Numbered from the stretch's first letter, positions 50,187 to 62,897 are shown. The stretch: DNA of 64,000 bases from Chalara sp. BL73 (GCA_918026815.1 CAKJVC010000229.1:353716-417715), one strand, 5' to 3'. Made by a program: numbers and translations. The notes: a model not told the origin generated them from the sequence alone.

Positions 50187-53080
50187 GTCGTCAAATGTCT
50201 GAAACCCAGATAGAGTTCATACTCTCAACGAAGCCTTCCTATTGCCATATCAGAGTCGCAATCGCAATCAGTATGGCTATGGAACATCGAGGGCTGTGCA
50301 TGAATGGAGCCTTCTTAGGCAATCATGATGAAAGTTGGTAATCTCGGAAGTGGCTTACAATCAACAGGTACTTATTTGGGTCATGGTTTATTAGATATAC
50401 TCCACATGAAGAAAGGGTGGCAATCTGAATAAGATGGTGAACTTGATGAGAGAATGGCGCTTGAAGCGGTATATCAACCATCCACTCAAGGTAAGGCCAC
50501 AGGACAATGAAGGATTCGGGTTCTGGCAGTTGGTCAAGTTCACTCCGCCTATCGGAAGGCTCGTCATTTCATCACTGCCATAAGTACTCATAGTAAAGGT
50601 GACGCATCCAGCTGCACTCAAAAGTCCCACACTTTGTCACTTTTCCATACCAGGACACATTAGTATCGAGATTCAGGTTATCGGTTACTTAGTCCGGAGC
50701 CCATAGTTTTTCTTATAAGACCAAGATTTTCTAAGCCAACTACGTAATGCAGTCCCCCTTTTAAAGCATTACCAAACCTAGTCATGATATGAAATGGAGT
50801 TCGCAGAAATATGTTGCTGAAGTTCCCTAATATCGCAAAGCTTCTGATGCTTTGACTTTCATTCGGCACGGCCTAGATACGTATTGCATGTTTCCTTGGA
50901 GCTTTAGGAAATAGCATATAAGGTTGGACGTGCTTATTTATAGTCTCTTCATCTTGCCTGTCATTGCACTATGACGATACAATATCTTTCCAATACGTCC
51001 TTGATCCGCGAGAAGCAGCTTGGCTCTCAAAAGCAGAAAAGTTCCCATGTGCTCTTACATTGATACTAGCATTGTGGTACATCATGTTGGCTAGGATAAA
51101 TGTCATTCCACAACAGAAAACGGCCTGAGAGCCTGGATGTACAAAACCGCTTATCTTAAGCACAGATTAACAGCAGACATGTGATCTTTAATTATGCTGC
51201 CTCTCGGGACCCCTAGGCTCAAGTGAATATCACGCAGCTTGTGCTTTCGACTCTTCCCCAGAGTACTGGTCTTCCCTGTAGCCAGCCACCTTCCACTTAT
51301 TGCCCAGCCCACTAAATATTCCAGCCCTGTTTTTGATTACCCCACCATCTCACAATTTTTAGCACCCCAATCCTCTGGTAGGTGATGGGCAGCTTTTGTG
51401 CACAACACAATCTTGGTAGGCATTGATCTTGTGGTATAAAGACCTTCGTGGCCATCGTCAAAGGTGTCTTTTAGGCGTACTTCGATGGTATTTTCTTTTC
51501 CGTCTGACCGTACCGGGTGGAAATATTGAGACTATCGCGGCTGCCGCGTCGGGGTGTCTTTCATATTACGACAGGCTATTCTAATCATATCACAAAGTGA
51601 GATAGGACACCAAAAATGCTTGGCTTCGATGATGTAGGGTTCGCCATCCAGCGTGACGACGGAACTCATATCTGACAAGGAGCCGGAGTTAGGAGCACTG
51701 CTATGACCGAATTTTTATAACATTCTGTTGTGCTTGAGGTCGAACGATCCAAGGGCATGGAGTATTTTCTGGGGCTGTGCAACAGAAAATGTGCTACTGG
51801 GATGGGGATGTGTTAAGCCACTGATGTTCTGGTTAGGGTGACATCATTATTTTCTCGTGAGAATGATCCTAATAAGACACAGGAGTAAATTATTTTCTAC
51901 GCAAAGCCAAGGCTGACTCAGTATTGAATCTTATAATAAGTATTCCTCAAAGTTTGTACGGCGGACTCGCCCATTAAGGAATCCAGAATGGATTGAGGCG
52001 TGCGCATTCCTTCAAAAACGATCGAGACTATCTATATCTGCTGGATGTTGCATCACCCAAGCAACAAAGCTGCAACATTGAATATGAGCATGATGAGCTG
52101 ATAGAGCAGACACCCATCCCGAAAACCTCGGTCAACCACTAGGAGCGTTCACTTCTACTGTAAAATATGTGGTAAAAGTTCAGTATTTCAACATAAATAT
52201 GGGGCTTAAACTATTGTTTCTCTCAATATGACAGTTTTCCTTGATATATTGAGATAGTGAACTTATGCTCTTGACTTTATGTATATCCCAGAACCAATTC
52301 ATATATGCCCCTGAGCTTAAGCGAGAAACACATAGCATGGGAGTCCAGCAAATTGCCACCATCGCAAATCCTCCTGCAGTTGCAGCATCCGAAGAAGAAT
52401 CTTAAGAAGATAGATTTTAAAGCCTTGATTCATCAAAATTAAATCCGAATGACGTATTAACTGCCATGGGGTTCCATTTCCCTTCCAAAAATATCTATCG
52501 GGACTCGCCGAGTTCAGCCAAGACTGTCATCCAGATCACCCCACGACCGTCTTCCTAACTCCTTAGCAACATTTTCATCGCCACAGGCTTTTACTTCCGC
52601 TCCCTCCTCCACCCAATATTGATTCCGTATCATTCTCTTCTCATCATATTCTCCGTTTCCTTCCGCACAACAGCTACAACATGGTCATCGTGGATAAGCA
52701 TCTACTGATTGGTCGAGCAAATAAGAGAAGTCTCCTGAGCAGTGGATCCTCACGTGCTGGTGGTCCGATGAGTGTGTAACATCGCATGTTTTCTTGCTTA
52801 TACGCAGTTTCTTCGCTACCATGGCCCTGGCGGGATCCTTCTGGCTGGTAGTCGTCGTACAGAAACATGGGAAGAATCGTATGATCCAAATCCTGTAGGT
52901 ACTGCTATATATCTCCTTCGCCTCACCTCTCCTACCACTCCTTTTGTATCACCATCAACAAGCACATAAAAAGAAAACACCACTTCACTCCAAAGAAGCC
53001 AAAACTCCACTCTACATCCCCTCTCCGCTCTGTAGATTAAGAAACATCTCTCCTCAATCAACACCAAAATAATAAGAACA
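50187..53080. other. 2.9 kb without a supported gene
   Basis: Only short, non-conserved open frames occur. The last 500 bp or so are pyrimidine-rich and probably hold the promoter and leader of the small gene at 53081. Confidence 0.5.
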
Positions 53081-53422
53081 ATGAACTCAACAATCCTCCG
53101 GCGCTCAGCCATCCTCGTCCGCTCGCCAGCAGCACAAAGACGCGCCTTCTCCATGGGCACCTCTTTCCGAAGCGCCCTCGATTCCGCAAAGGCTCAGATC
53201 TTCGAGCGGAACTCCACGGTCAAGGACCACGCCCCGGCAGATTGGAGCCGCGTACGTCGACATGCAACGGGTGCTGCGGTCTTGTATGTCATTCCTCTCT
53301 ACCCTTCCCCTCCATTCCCCATCTTCATGTAGTACGCTAACGAGCATAGCTATTTCCCTTGGATGTTTGGCTTCCTGGCCTGGCCGCTGGCAGCAGAATA
53401 TGCGATCAAAGGGAACATGTGA
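53081..53422 (+). CDS. small probable mitochondrial membrane protein
   Basis: Two exons, 53081-53283 and 53350-53422, joined by a 66-nt intron (GTATGT donor, TAG acceptor), give 91 residues. The first 25 residues are Arg/Ser/Ala-rich with no acidic residue (MNSTILRRSAILVRSPAAQR), as in a mitochondrial presequence. The end is one hydrophobic segment (YFPWMFGFLAWPLAAEYAI) followed by KGNM. It resembles small inner-membrane subunits or assembly factors of respiratory complexes in general shape, but I recognise no family. The junction is supported by frame and by the hydrophobic segment appearing only after splicing. Confidence 0.72.
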
Positions 53423-54028
53423 CTTCCACCCGGATGGGAGGGGGATTGGGTGGCTATCGTGATGGACGTAGGGCTTGAGTGATGCTTTTGCTGGTGTCAC
53501 CAGCCTCCATCACTAGGTTAGAGGTGTTGTTGTATAAAACATGGGCAAGGCTGTATATATGGGACATTCGGCGTTAGCGGGCATACCTGCTTGGAGCATT
53601 AAAGATATAGATGCGATACTCCATAATTCCAGATAGTTCAAGAATTTGATGAGTTTCTATTCGAGGAAACATGATATATGTGTACCAATGTGAGCCACAA
53701 GATGCGTGCACATCATGGGTGTGGAGCTGTTAGCTAGGATTGATTGCTCGTATATTCCTTTTCCTTTTCTTATGGCGACAGAGGAAGGGCTTACTGCGGC
53801 TGGTCATCGGCCTCCATGAGTAAAAGTAATAAATTACGATGAATAGAGTAATATACAAGGAACCTCCAAACTTCCAAAGGTGTGTTCAATTCCATCCTAA
53901 GCGTTTAAACTTGGGCGATGTATGCCTGTTCCCGAAAACGCGGGTATTCCGAACTCCATGCTATGAATAAATGCTTGAAAGCTGTAAAATATTTCAAAAC
54001 TCTGGCCCAAAAAAATAGCTTCAACCTT
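53423..54028. other. convergent intergenic region
   Basis: It lies between the 3' ends of two genes. Nothing else is seen. Confidence 0.5.
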
Positions 54029-55480
54029 TTAAATCGCGGCGGGTGCAAGCATACTCTTCTTCTTCAAAGCCCTGACCCCGTCTGATTCTCCACCAAGACG
54101 TTCCCTCCACTTGCCCCAGAATCCGCTTCCTCTCCTCTCCTTTTCAAATGCCTTTTCTCTCCGTTTCAGATCCTCTCTCACGCTTGCTACCGTCGGAATC
54201 GAGCTAGAAGATTCGTGCTTCTTTTTCGGCGGTCGGGATCCTTTATGTAAGTTGGGCGTTGAGTAGGATTTCTTTAGAAACTGTGGGTCATTCAGCAGCG
54301 AGTCTCGGGAGTTCATAGATGTGCTTATGAGTGGACCGAGCCATGTCGGTGGCGGTTCTTCATCATCCGTTATGGTGACCAGCACGGACTTTGCTCGCGG
54401 GGTGACGGATTTGCTGTTTTTCTTAGTTCGTGGGATCGGCAATGGCGTTCTATCAATTCCTTTGGGAGTGATATCGTCGATCTGGCTTTGAAATGCCTTG
54501 TTCAAAAGCCGTAAACCCTCCTTAGGGTCAGGTTCGTCGAGGTTGTCGATGCTTACCCCTTCGTCTCTTTCCGCCGCGTTAAATTTCGCTACAGCTTCAG
54601 GTGCAAGGTCAAATTCTCGAATTGAGTAAGCATCCATCATCCTCTGGCGTACTTTGCGAGGGAAGGTATCGCCCTTGGAATTTATGAAGTTAATTAACCA
54701 TTTCCGGACCTCTTTGATTTCTTGCTCTTGTCGAAATTTTCTGGGATCTAATTGTTTATCGGATGGGGGCATCAGCAAAGTGGTGTTTATGCGACTTTGT
54801 TGAAGGGACATAGCGGGTAAAGAGGTGACTGAGGAGTTCCTTGCCCTGCCGCCAGACTTTATTGCTTCAGAAAACGTGGATTGCGGAATTTCATCTTCAG
54901 GAGTTGTTAACACTATAGTGATTTCATGTTGTGGATCTTTGAACAGAGTTGAGGTGCTGGAGTTCGCAGACTTCAATTCTTGAAGCGTTCTCAAATCGCC
55001 TTCAGAAAGATGGAACGTGAGACCCTTTCGAGCAATATTTCTCGACGATTTAAACTTTAGGCCTCCACTTTTGAATTCATCTGCACTGATGGACACAGCT
55101 GGAAATGGATCATCAAAACTAATGGCAGGAAGAGGAGGCGGGCTTTCTGGTCTGAAGTTCTTATCCCATAGGTCCTTACGTATATCCTGTTTTATGTCCT
55201 GGCTAAGTGAAAGTGAAGTTCGGGACTTCGAATCCTTCGGTATTCGCGTAGGTGCAACAGAATCCAAAGCTCTCTTTTCCTCCATTTTGTCTAATCCATT
55301 ATCACAGAGTTTTCTATTAGGTTCTCTATGATGGCTTATTAGTAGGTATGGAGAGGAACTCGTGCATGCTACATACAATATCCGAGGTGGCTGAGACCGC
55401 CATGAGATTCGCTTCATAAATCCACTTCTTTTTCGCTTCTTGCGTCCTTCAAAGTCTACGTCCGTGATCTCACAGCACAA
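54029..55480 (-). CDS. uncharacterised fungal protein, mostly disordered
   Basis: The frame is open for 483 codons, but 55376-55326 is probably a 51-nt intron: GTATGT donor, CTACTAAT branch site and ATAG acceptor. As 51 is a multiple of three, the frame also reads through it. Spliced, the protein has 466 residues (exons 55480-55377 and 55325-54029). It is Lys/Arg/Ser-rich with short ordered helices (RKFRQEQEIKEVRKWLINFIN, KVRQRMMDAYSIREFDLAPEAV) and a charged C-terminal helix (VREDLKRREKAFEKERRGSGFW). I do not recognise the family. A later Met (MEEKRALDS, near 55285) is an alternative start. Confidence 0.72.
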   Translation of the reverse strand: MCCEITDVDFEGRKKRKRSGFMKRISWRSQPPRILYVACTSSSPYLLISHHREPNRKLCDNGLDKMEEKRALDSVAPTRIPKDSKSRTSLSLSQDIKQDIRKDLWDKNFRPESPPPLPAISFDDPFPAVSISADEFKSGGLKFKSSRNIARKGLTFHLSEGDLRTLQELKSANSSTSTLFKDPQHEITIVLTTPEDEIPQSTFSEAIKSGGRARNSSVTSLPAMSLQQSRINTTLLMPPSDKQLDPRKFRQEQEIKEVRKWLINFINSKGDTFPRKVRQRMMDAYSIREFDLAPEAVAKFNAAERDEGVSIDNLDEPDPKEGLRLLNKAFQSQIDDITPKGIDRTPLPIPRTKKNSKSVTPRAKSVLVTITDDEEPPPTWLGPLISTSMNSRDSLLNDPQFLKKSYSTPNLHKGSRPPKKKHESSSSIPTVASVREDLKRREKAFEKERRGSGFWGKWRERLGGESDGVRALKKKSMLAPAAI

Positions 55481-56368
55481 CTGGGAGTTTCATCCCCAGT
55501 CGAACCAGTGCTAACAGCCACGTATGTACCCAACAATTGGCTGACTGTGCCAACCCTTCTACCAATTTTCTGCGAACCACGTACCCGGATTGCGAGGAAG
55601 TCTTCTCTCTACTCTGTACTCCCTTCAATAATGCTTCCCGAGCCGCCAGACCTATGGAATGTTAAGCAATGGTATAAGGTATCAGTTCCACTGATTGGTC
55701 TACTTGATGTGACGGTAAAATGGCAGGAGAACTCTTTGCCTAAGCTAGGTGATCAATTGTGAAGCTGCAGTTCTCTCAGAGAGAGAAGGAAAAAAAAAAT
55801 TGCATGAGGGCGTGGGCTGTATATTGGCAATTCCCGCAGGAGGCTTTATTGTTTTCCTATCCTTCTTACATCAATGTGGAGTCTGGTCTCAGCCCCGATA
55901 AAGTGCAGTTGGAGATAGATGCTTAGCAACGCGAACTCGGATAGAGTTTGGCCTGATTGACTATTGGGATATTGTAGCGTGGATAGCGTCGTGGTAAAGG
56001 GTATATCTCCACAATTGCGTGCGGATGTCGGTGGTTTTGTTATCATGGCACGAACTTGCCCCTCTCTGGGCCGCTCCCAAGCCCTTCAGAGGAGGAAATC
56101 AATAAATAAGCGGCATGTAGCTTATCGCTAATTCTGCAAGGGATTCCGGCCACTTCAGCTGCTTTTTTTTGCTGGGGCGCCTTGCTCATTGTGGTATTGG
56201 GGGCGGCAGTGGCTCCAGGTTAGGCCTCTGATACGCTGTAGCAGCCTTGACAGCACTATTTAAAAGATTAGCATGTTGCCTGTACATGGCACATCCATGA
56301 AACACATCAGGCAATCTACTCTTCAGCTACTGTACTGGCAATAATAAGGTTACCCAAGCCTATAGGAT
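55481..56368. other. intergenic region
   Basis: No gene is supported. The part next to 55480 is the likely upstream region of the minus-strand gene. Confidence 0.45.
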
Positions 56369-57090
56369 TTACTGCACGTGAGAGATTCGAGCGTTGGACG
56401 ACTCTGCATTCGGACCAGGAATCGCTTTGGTGCGGGATAGTCCACTGATGCGGGCCACGTTTCCTTGGAGACTCTCCAGTTCATGCACAACGCTTTCGCA
56501 TCTGAAATTGTGATCTCTCTGGTAGTACGACAGCTCATCGATTTTTCTAATTGTGCAATTCAATTAGCTGCATACTCGGTTGGCCTTGGCTCGATGAGAA
56601 ACCTACGCGGATAACATCGCCAACTGAATCTGAAAGATGCGAGAACTTTCTGCCTTTCGCTCCTCGATATCTCTATGAATCTGATCACGGGCTCCCATCC
56701 AGGCCGCAGCCGTTCTGATTCTGGCGATTCTGTCATAACGATCACCACCAGTGACGGCAGCGATACTTTGAACCAAATTGCTATTCATCCTTCTCAGATT
56801 CTTTGTAGAGATGCAACATACAGCCCCTGGAAGTAGACAAAATCGCCACTGCCGTACCGCCGCTCTGGTTGTCGGATCTGAGAAGCCATGTATGCATTGT
56901 TCAGCATATCCGTTTCCGTCTCCAAGAAGTCGAGCTGGTCAAGCGCGCGGGACAACTCGGCCTGCGTGTCAATAGCATTTCTAAGGTTGACAGAACGAGC
57001 ATAGAAGCCGGCAAGTACGGCGGCACAGAACGTAAGGATGCCGGTAATGTTGGCAGCTATTGAGAGTGCGCTATCATCGAGCACGGCCAT
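56369..57090 (-). CDS. small fungal membrane-anchored helical protein, frame interrupted near 56800
   Basis: The N-terminus has a hydrophobic segment (ITGILTFCAAVLAGFYARSV), then a helical region (AELSRALDQLDFLETETDML and ASQIRQPERRYG). The last exon, 56546-56369, is joined by a 60-nt intron (56606-56547; GTAGGT donor, GCTAAT branch) to a middle part containing RTAAAWMGARDQIHRDIEER and RIFQIQLAMLSA. Between the first and middle parts the frame changes. Either an intron with a GTATGT donor at 56821 ends at a CAG near 56730, or one base is missing from the AAA run near 56798, because coding-like sequence (MNSNLVQSIAAVTGGDRYDR) fills the supposed intron. Similar short proteins with one N-terminal segment occur widely in fungi; the function is unknown. 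Confidence 0.65.
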
Positions 57091-59290
57091 GGAAGAGATA
57101 GTTGTATGGTACTAGACTCGGTGATGCGGGGCTAGTAGTTCTATTGTAGTTCTACAGAATTTGGTGGCATTTGAGGATCGACAAGCTACAGGGGATCAGC
57201 AGGGGATCACCCGCGATCGTACAGGCCACCAGGGGCCAGGCATACTATGTGGGGATGCTAATGTTCATATTAAAATATCTAATAAGTCAACCTTTGGGGC
57301 GTTTTTGTTGATATCGATAGCCCCTGAATTTTCGTTGCTTGAGATTTCTCAGTTGATATATACAGAACATGCATTCCTTCTCTAGCCAAAATGAAGCCTC
57401 CATTCTGGGTATAGCAGCCGACTTTTCTTCTCTACTTCAATCCAGCTGCCTCTTCAGCCATATTGCAAAGTATGCCCTCCATGCCACCGTTTCATGCATT
57501 GTGATTCAAAAGGTAAATATTCACTTTCAGAAGCCAGCCATCCAATACTCTATGATACGGGAGACATCATATAGGCGTATAACTCCGCACAAACATAGAA
57601 ATAGCAAACTCTCAGCAATTTGCTCTCTGCATCGGAGTAGGCAAGGCTTGTCCCAGCTGCAATGGTGCCTCTACTGCGGAAAGATAGATTGCGAATTTCC
57701 AACATCGCATGGTATCCATCTAACTATCAGCATATGCTTGAGACCTGTTGGATTAGAGACTGGTGCCATTAAATCAGAACTTAATTATGTGCCTCACAGA
57801 GTTTTTCCGCTTCTGTTCTAGAAACTGCCAAAGAAAAATCCCACGCCGAACTCTAATACTAATATATTTTTTACCAGCAAAAATTTCCAGCCAAAATTCA
57901 TCTGGGAATCGTACCAAAGCATAAGGCTGCCTGTGAAGAGTCCTTGCCCTCACTACGATAGCCAGCAATCTTTCCACCGCTTGAGCACAAATCTTGGATA
58001 AATAATCCCTCACCTATAGATTGTCTTGATACCTAGAGATTGAACCATACAATTTAATCTTTATTTCCGCGCTAACTTCCGACATGATGGCTGGCCAGAA
58101 ATCAGGCTGCTATTACATTCACAGGCTCAGGTCTTGATTATGATTCGAGTTCCAGTTATGATTGGCATGGCAACTTGCTAATCATAAACTACACTGAGTC
58201 CAGAGCTCTCTTTGAACTAGTCTTAAGCTGGAAAAAAATTAGGCGTTAGCAAGTCCATAGATTTTACGATATATAGCCATCACATCCCGTTTTTTCTTCT
58301 GCAGGGTGTCGCTTAAGTTGCTGCAAAACATACTAACAACTATTTCCTACTTTCGAGACGCTACTTAATGATTACAGAGCCACCGTGGACCGTTCGAAGT
58401 AGCGTCGAGGGAGAAATACTTGAAGTCATAAAGCCACAAATCATCAAAGGATTTTTCTGTGAAATGACATAAATAAGCTAAGAATTATCCTGACAAATGC
58501 GTATACTGACTACAATATAAGGTCAATTGATCCTATGAAGAGTCCAATTGAAATCGCGAAAATCGTCCCCAAAAGAAATACTCAATTCTCGACTCTTCTA
58601 AGAAATAGACCTCGATTCCGTTACCTGGCTGACCTGTAGCCGCATTCTTGAAAATTTTTCTTTCTCTCGTCAAATTGACCGCACGGGAACAACACGGTTT
58701 CTTACATAAGCCGCGTAGTTATCACTCTATAAAGTGTGGTGTTATATCTAGGCTGAGAATGTCATGATCGGGATGCTCAAACGAGCCATTTGATTGGTAT
58801 CACAAGCAAGAGCTTTAGGGTTACCTAGATGCTAATATCTAGAGTATGAGAGTCTCTCGGAACAAATTTTTTTTTAACGCACTTGGCTGTCTTTCCTGGC
58901 TGTCATTCCAAATACTTGGTTTGGTTGTTGATATTAAGACGAAGAGAAGCTTCTCGGTTAAACCCCTGAGTCCTTCCACCAGGCCGAATGCATATAGAAC
59001 GCAATCATTTACTTGACTAGACCCGTCCTAATGTTATCTACCACTACGTCTGAAAAGGTGCAGATCCTCGATATGGGATTGGAAAAGAATTAATATACAT
59101 TTCATACGGCTAATATTCCAACATCCATTCACGTCGTGGCGTCCCGGCAGTTGGCGCATCGGCTGTTTGTCTCGGGAAGGGCTTTGGCAGAAATAAATCG
59201 TATATGAGGTCATCAAGTGATCGTGCTGTCTTTCTCCTTGCTCTTGTAGTGCTATATACACTTTTTGCACCGAGAAAGGCATCATTTACA
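57091..59290. other. 2.2 kb without a supported gene
   Basis: AT-rich stretch with no frame of protein-like character. The right end is the presumed promoter of the DUF1996 gene. Confidence 0.5.
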
Positions 59291-60728
59291 ATGTACTTGA
59301 GAAGATTTATTACTACTGCGTTGTTCGCACAAGTTACTTCTGCAGCATCTGTGCTGCGCTTTGGATGCTCACAAGTTGTAATTGAGCGACTTGACCCGTG
59401 AGTTGTGTACCATTTTTGCGATGCTGAGTATAGGCAGTGACATAAACACCTCCAGACTTGTCAATCCAGGCTCCACGCCATCACCACATCTTCATCAGGT
59501 AGAGGCCTATCTCCCAATGTCACACCACAGCCCCGAGGACATGCTGACCTGATATCAGATTGTTGGAGGAGTATGTTGTGTTATCTCATTTCTCATCCTC
59601 TAACTAATGCCACAGAACGCCTTTGCTCCCTCCATCCCCAGTGCCGACGTTTCCAAAATCGCAAACTGCACCACTTGCTCCTTCAGTGAGGATCTTTCCA
59701 ACTACTGGACTGCAAACCTCTATTTCAAAGCACGTAATGGGACCTACAAACGCGTTCCACAGATTCCAAACAGGTACCTTGATGGATCGGTTGGTGGCAT
59801 GACCATCTACTATACATCGCCATACGACGGTGCAAAAGTCACTGCTTTCAAGCCAGTAAGAGACCCAGCATGTTGCCGCATATTGCTGACAAAAATTTCG
59901 AGGGTTTCCGCATGCTAGCCGGGGACGTTAACCAAAGAGCTCCGGGTGGCGTCACGAAATGGAATGCCATCTGCTTCCGCTGCTACAATGCCAAAAACTT
60001 TGGAGGTGATAACCAAGCTCCCTGCTCAGATAACACCGTGGACAGCGTCGCCTTACCCACGAAGGCGTGTCCAGGAGGTATCCGGACCACTGTTAGATTT
60101 CCCACGTAAGTCTATACTCTCCCCTCTTGGTTTTTGCATAATATAACGGAGCGAAATTCTGATAACAATGAGTTTAGGTGTTGGGATGGTGTAAATTTAG
60201 ATAGTCCATCTCATTCCAGTCACGTTTCGTATCCTTCGTCAGGAACATTCGAGACCAGCGGCCCCTGTCCTTCCACCCATCCAGTAAAGCTCCCGCAACT
60301 GATGTTCGAGGTTATTTGGGATACCAGTTCTTTCAACGACAAATCTATCTGGCCTGCTGACGGATCCCAACCGTTTGTTCTTAGCATGGGAGATACGTGC
60401 GTGTCATATCCTTGGTCATTTACCTTTCAAAGGTACTTTACTGACTCAATGCGTGTCAACAGGACTGGCTATGGGCAGCATGGCGATTACGTTTTTGGCT
60501 GGCAAGGCGACGTTCTCCAGAAAGCGATGGAAGCGAGCTGCTTCGGCGCAACATGCAGCGCACTGAAGACACAGGCTTTCACCGTAGCTAATAAATGTTC
60601 CGTTCCGGATACGGTCAAAGAACCTGTGGATGGATGTAAGTTATTCTCCCTTCTCGTTTGAGATAACCGAATTCATGAAAGTAACGGTTTTCTCAGGGCT
60701 ACCCAAATTACCAGGTGCGGCCATGTAG
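59291..60728 (+). CDS. secreted DUF1996 domain protein
   Basis: Eight exons (59291-59397, 59456-59498, 59559-59570, 59616-59855, 59903-60105, 60178-60396, 60463-60635, 60697-60728) give 342 residues. A signal peptide (MYLRRFITTALFAQVTSA) is followed at once by LRFGCSQVVIERLDP, LVNPGSTPSPHLHQIVGG and NAFAPS, the DUF1996 signature. CTTCSFSEDLSNYWTANLYF and SMGDTTGYGQHGDYVFGWQGD are also characteristic. The 66-nt segment 60397-60462 is open in frame, but removing it restores SMGDT-TGYGQHG, so I call it an intron. DUF1996 proteins are secreted or cell-surface proteins of unknown activity. The third exon has only 12 nt. Confidence 0.88.
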
Positions 60729-61596
60729 CTGAGAGGTGGTTGTCAAGGAAGAGGGGGCAACGGCCTCGATAGATGCTAAACCCTGCCTTATTTTCAGTTA
60801 AAGCACGGTACAAAACCGGAGGAGGCGCTCTGGACAGATTGTTGTCTGCTTGAGAATATTTCAGTCGTTAATCTAGCGAACAGCCGAGTATATTCAGTTT
60901 TCATTAACTGAGCTCCAGTATTTCATTTGCAAAGTATCTCATTTATGACTATGTTCTGTTTTTGAATGTTCTTTGATTCATGGAACGTAGAGATTGTGAC
61001 ATCGCAGCGCTGAAGTTTCTCACCAACAGAACCTCTTTTCTTCAATGGCCCGTCACTTGTAGTATCATCTGTTTGAGGAATCAGAGGCGGAAGAAGAAGA
61101 AAATGATGTGGGTTTAGCCAGGATGATTACTCAGTGCCTGAGGCATAATTTTCGACCTGTGGTTATGGTCTCTCAAGATTGCTAAAAGTCAACCCAAATC
61201 ACTCATTATTTTCATTGTTATTTTCATTAGGGTTCCTCTGAATATCTGTATAACAAGCGGTAACGGAATGCTATTTATTGAGCCGGTGCGATGACTTATC
61301 GAAGTACCCAGCCTAACTTCGCCAATGTGTGCGGCCGACGCTCAATACTGCAGTTTTTAGTAGCTAATGGACATACCGCGGAAATAAGTAAGGCTCATGA
61401 TTGACCGTCATATTCAAAGAGTATTTCGTACCTTTTATGTGTCTTGAACACTCGCCGCTAAGATTTGCTGATGTAAGCCTGCGAAAAGTTCCTAACATTG
61501 CCATATTAATATATCCGATGGCTAGGTTCGGCTAGGAGAACTTGTCTCAGGAACACAAAGTTTTCTCTCAAAGTAGCCATAGACAAGCCTTGAATC
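60729..61596. other. intergenic region
   Basis: No gene is supported. Confidence 0.5.
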
Positions 61597-62897
61597 ATGA
61601 CCTCCAACACCTTGAATACTTGGTTTCCAGGAACTACAGCGCCTTTCTTGTGCAATGCGCCTATGCTTGGGCATACTGATGCCAAAGTTGCGGTAGCTGT
61701 AACTAAAGCAGGGGATTCGGTATGCTTAAAACCTCCTTTTGTCCACATTGGCTTAGAATATCTCCTAACGCGACACTTAGGGTACATCGGGGTGGAGTTG
61801 ACTTCAGCGCTGGTTCCGCTCATTCTACGCGTCTTTCCGCTGAGCTTGGCTTGGCTAGGGACCTGCTGAACCTTTCAGATCCCAAGAGCACGTTGCCTAT
61901 TGGCATAGGTCTTATCACTGCTGTTCCAGAGAAATTAAACATCCTTGATGGGGTAGTACCCTTAGTAAGAGAACACAGGCCGGCCGCAGTATGGTTGTTT
62001 GCACCCCCACACAGGGACTGCCATGCACAGATCATCCTGCAATTGAAGAGCGCGGGACAAGAATGGGGACTAAAAGTCTTCATACAAGTTGGAACTGTAC
62101 AGGCTGCGAGAGGGCGATACAAGATGGGTGTGACGTGCTCGTTATCCAATCTGTTGATGCTGGAGGACATCAGTGGGCACAGGGAGCGAGCCTAATCACC
62201 TTGCTTCCCGAGGTTGTTGACATGCTTGCTGACGAGTTTGGAGACTCAGAGGTACAAGTTCTTGCTGCTGGTGGAGTGATGGATGGTAGAGGTATCGCCG
62301 CAGCACTGGTTCTTGGTAAGCTCTTCCAAAAGAAGCCTACTTTTTCTCCTTTTGCTGACTTGTAATATAGGAGCACATGGTGTTGTTATGGGTACAAGAG
62401 TATGTAATTCCCTCTCCACACGCTTTCCGATGTTGATGGTGCCAGATTGTGGCTACCGAAGAAGCGCCTGCATCCGCTCACACCAAAGACGTCCTGGTGA
62501 AAGTCAGGGACGGCGGCCAATCTACTGTCAAGTATGTCGTCTCTTAAACGATGATACAAAGATCTAATATCATTAAGGTCTACCGTTTTTGATGACGTAA
62601 GAGGTACAGCTTTTGGCCAGAAGTCTATGATGGCAGAGCAATCATCAGTGAAACCTACAAAGACTACCGGTCAGGACTTCCGGAGAGAGAGAACATAGAC
62701 AAATACAAAATGGCACTAGCTTCAGGTGACCATTCGAGGGATATAGTCTGGGCGTACGTATTTGAATTTCTCATTCAGATCAAATCTAACATGGACTCAG
62801 GGGATCTGGAGTCGGTCTTATAACATCTGTACTTCCAATCAGCGAGGTTGTGAAGACCTCTCAAGATCAAGCTCGAAAACTTCTACAAATGCTCTAG
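61597..62897 (+). pseudogene. nitronate monooxygenase (2-nitropropane dioxygenase) with frame breaks
   Basis: The FMN TIM-barrel family is clear: APFLCNAPMLGHTD at the start, VDFSAGSAHSTRLSAELGLA, VIQSVDAGGHQWAQG, VQVLAAGGVMDGRGIAAALV and AHGVVMGTR. Exon edges are visible (61597-61719, 61781-62315, 62371-62399, 62446-62531, 62578-62753, 62801-62897). The frame is lost at four places, each of which reads as one base missing from a homopolymer run: G-runs at 61711-61714, 61789-61792 and 62112-62114, and a T-run at 62611-62614. Around each, the family sequence continues in another frame. The enzyme oxidises toxic nitronates using FMN and oxygen. It is either a decayed gene or a sequence-error artefact; as written, it cannot make full-length protein. 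Confidence 0.8.

Noticed and set aside
61506..62376. Minus-strand frames over the nitronate monooxygenase region
   Set aside because: They are shadows of the plus-strand gene, which has clear family motifs.
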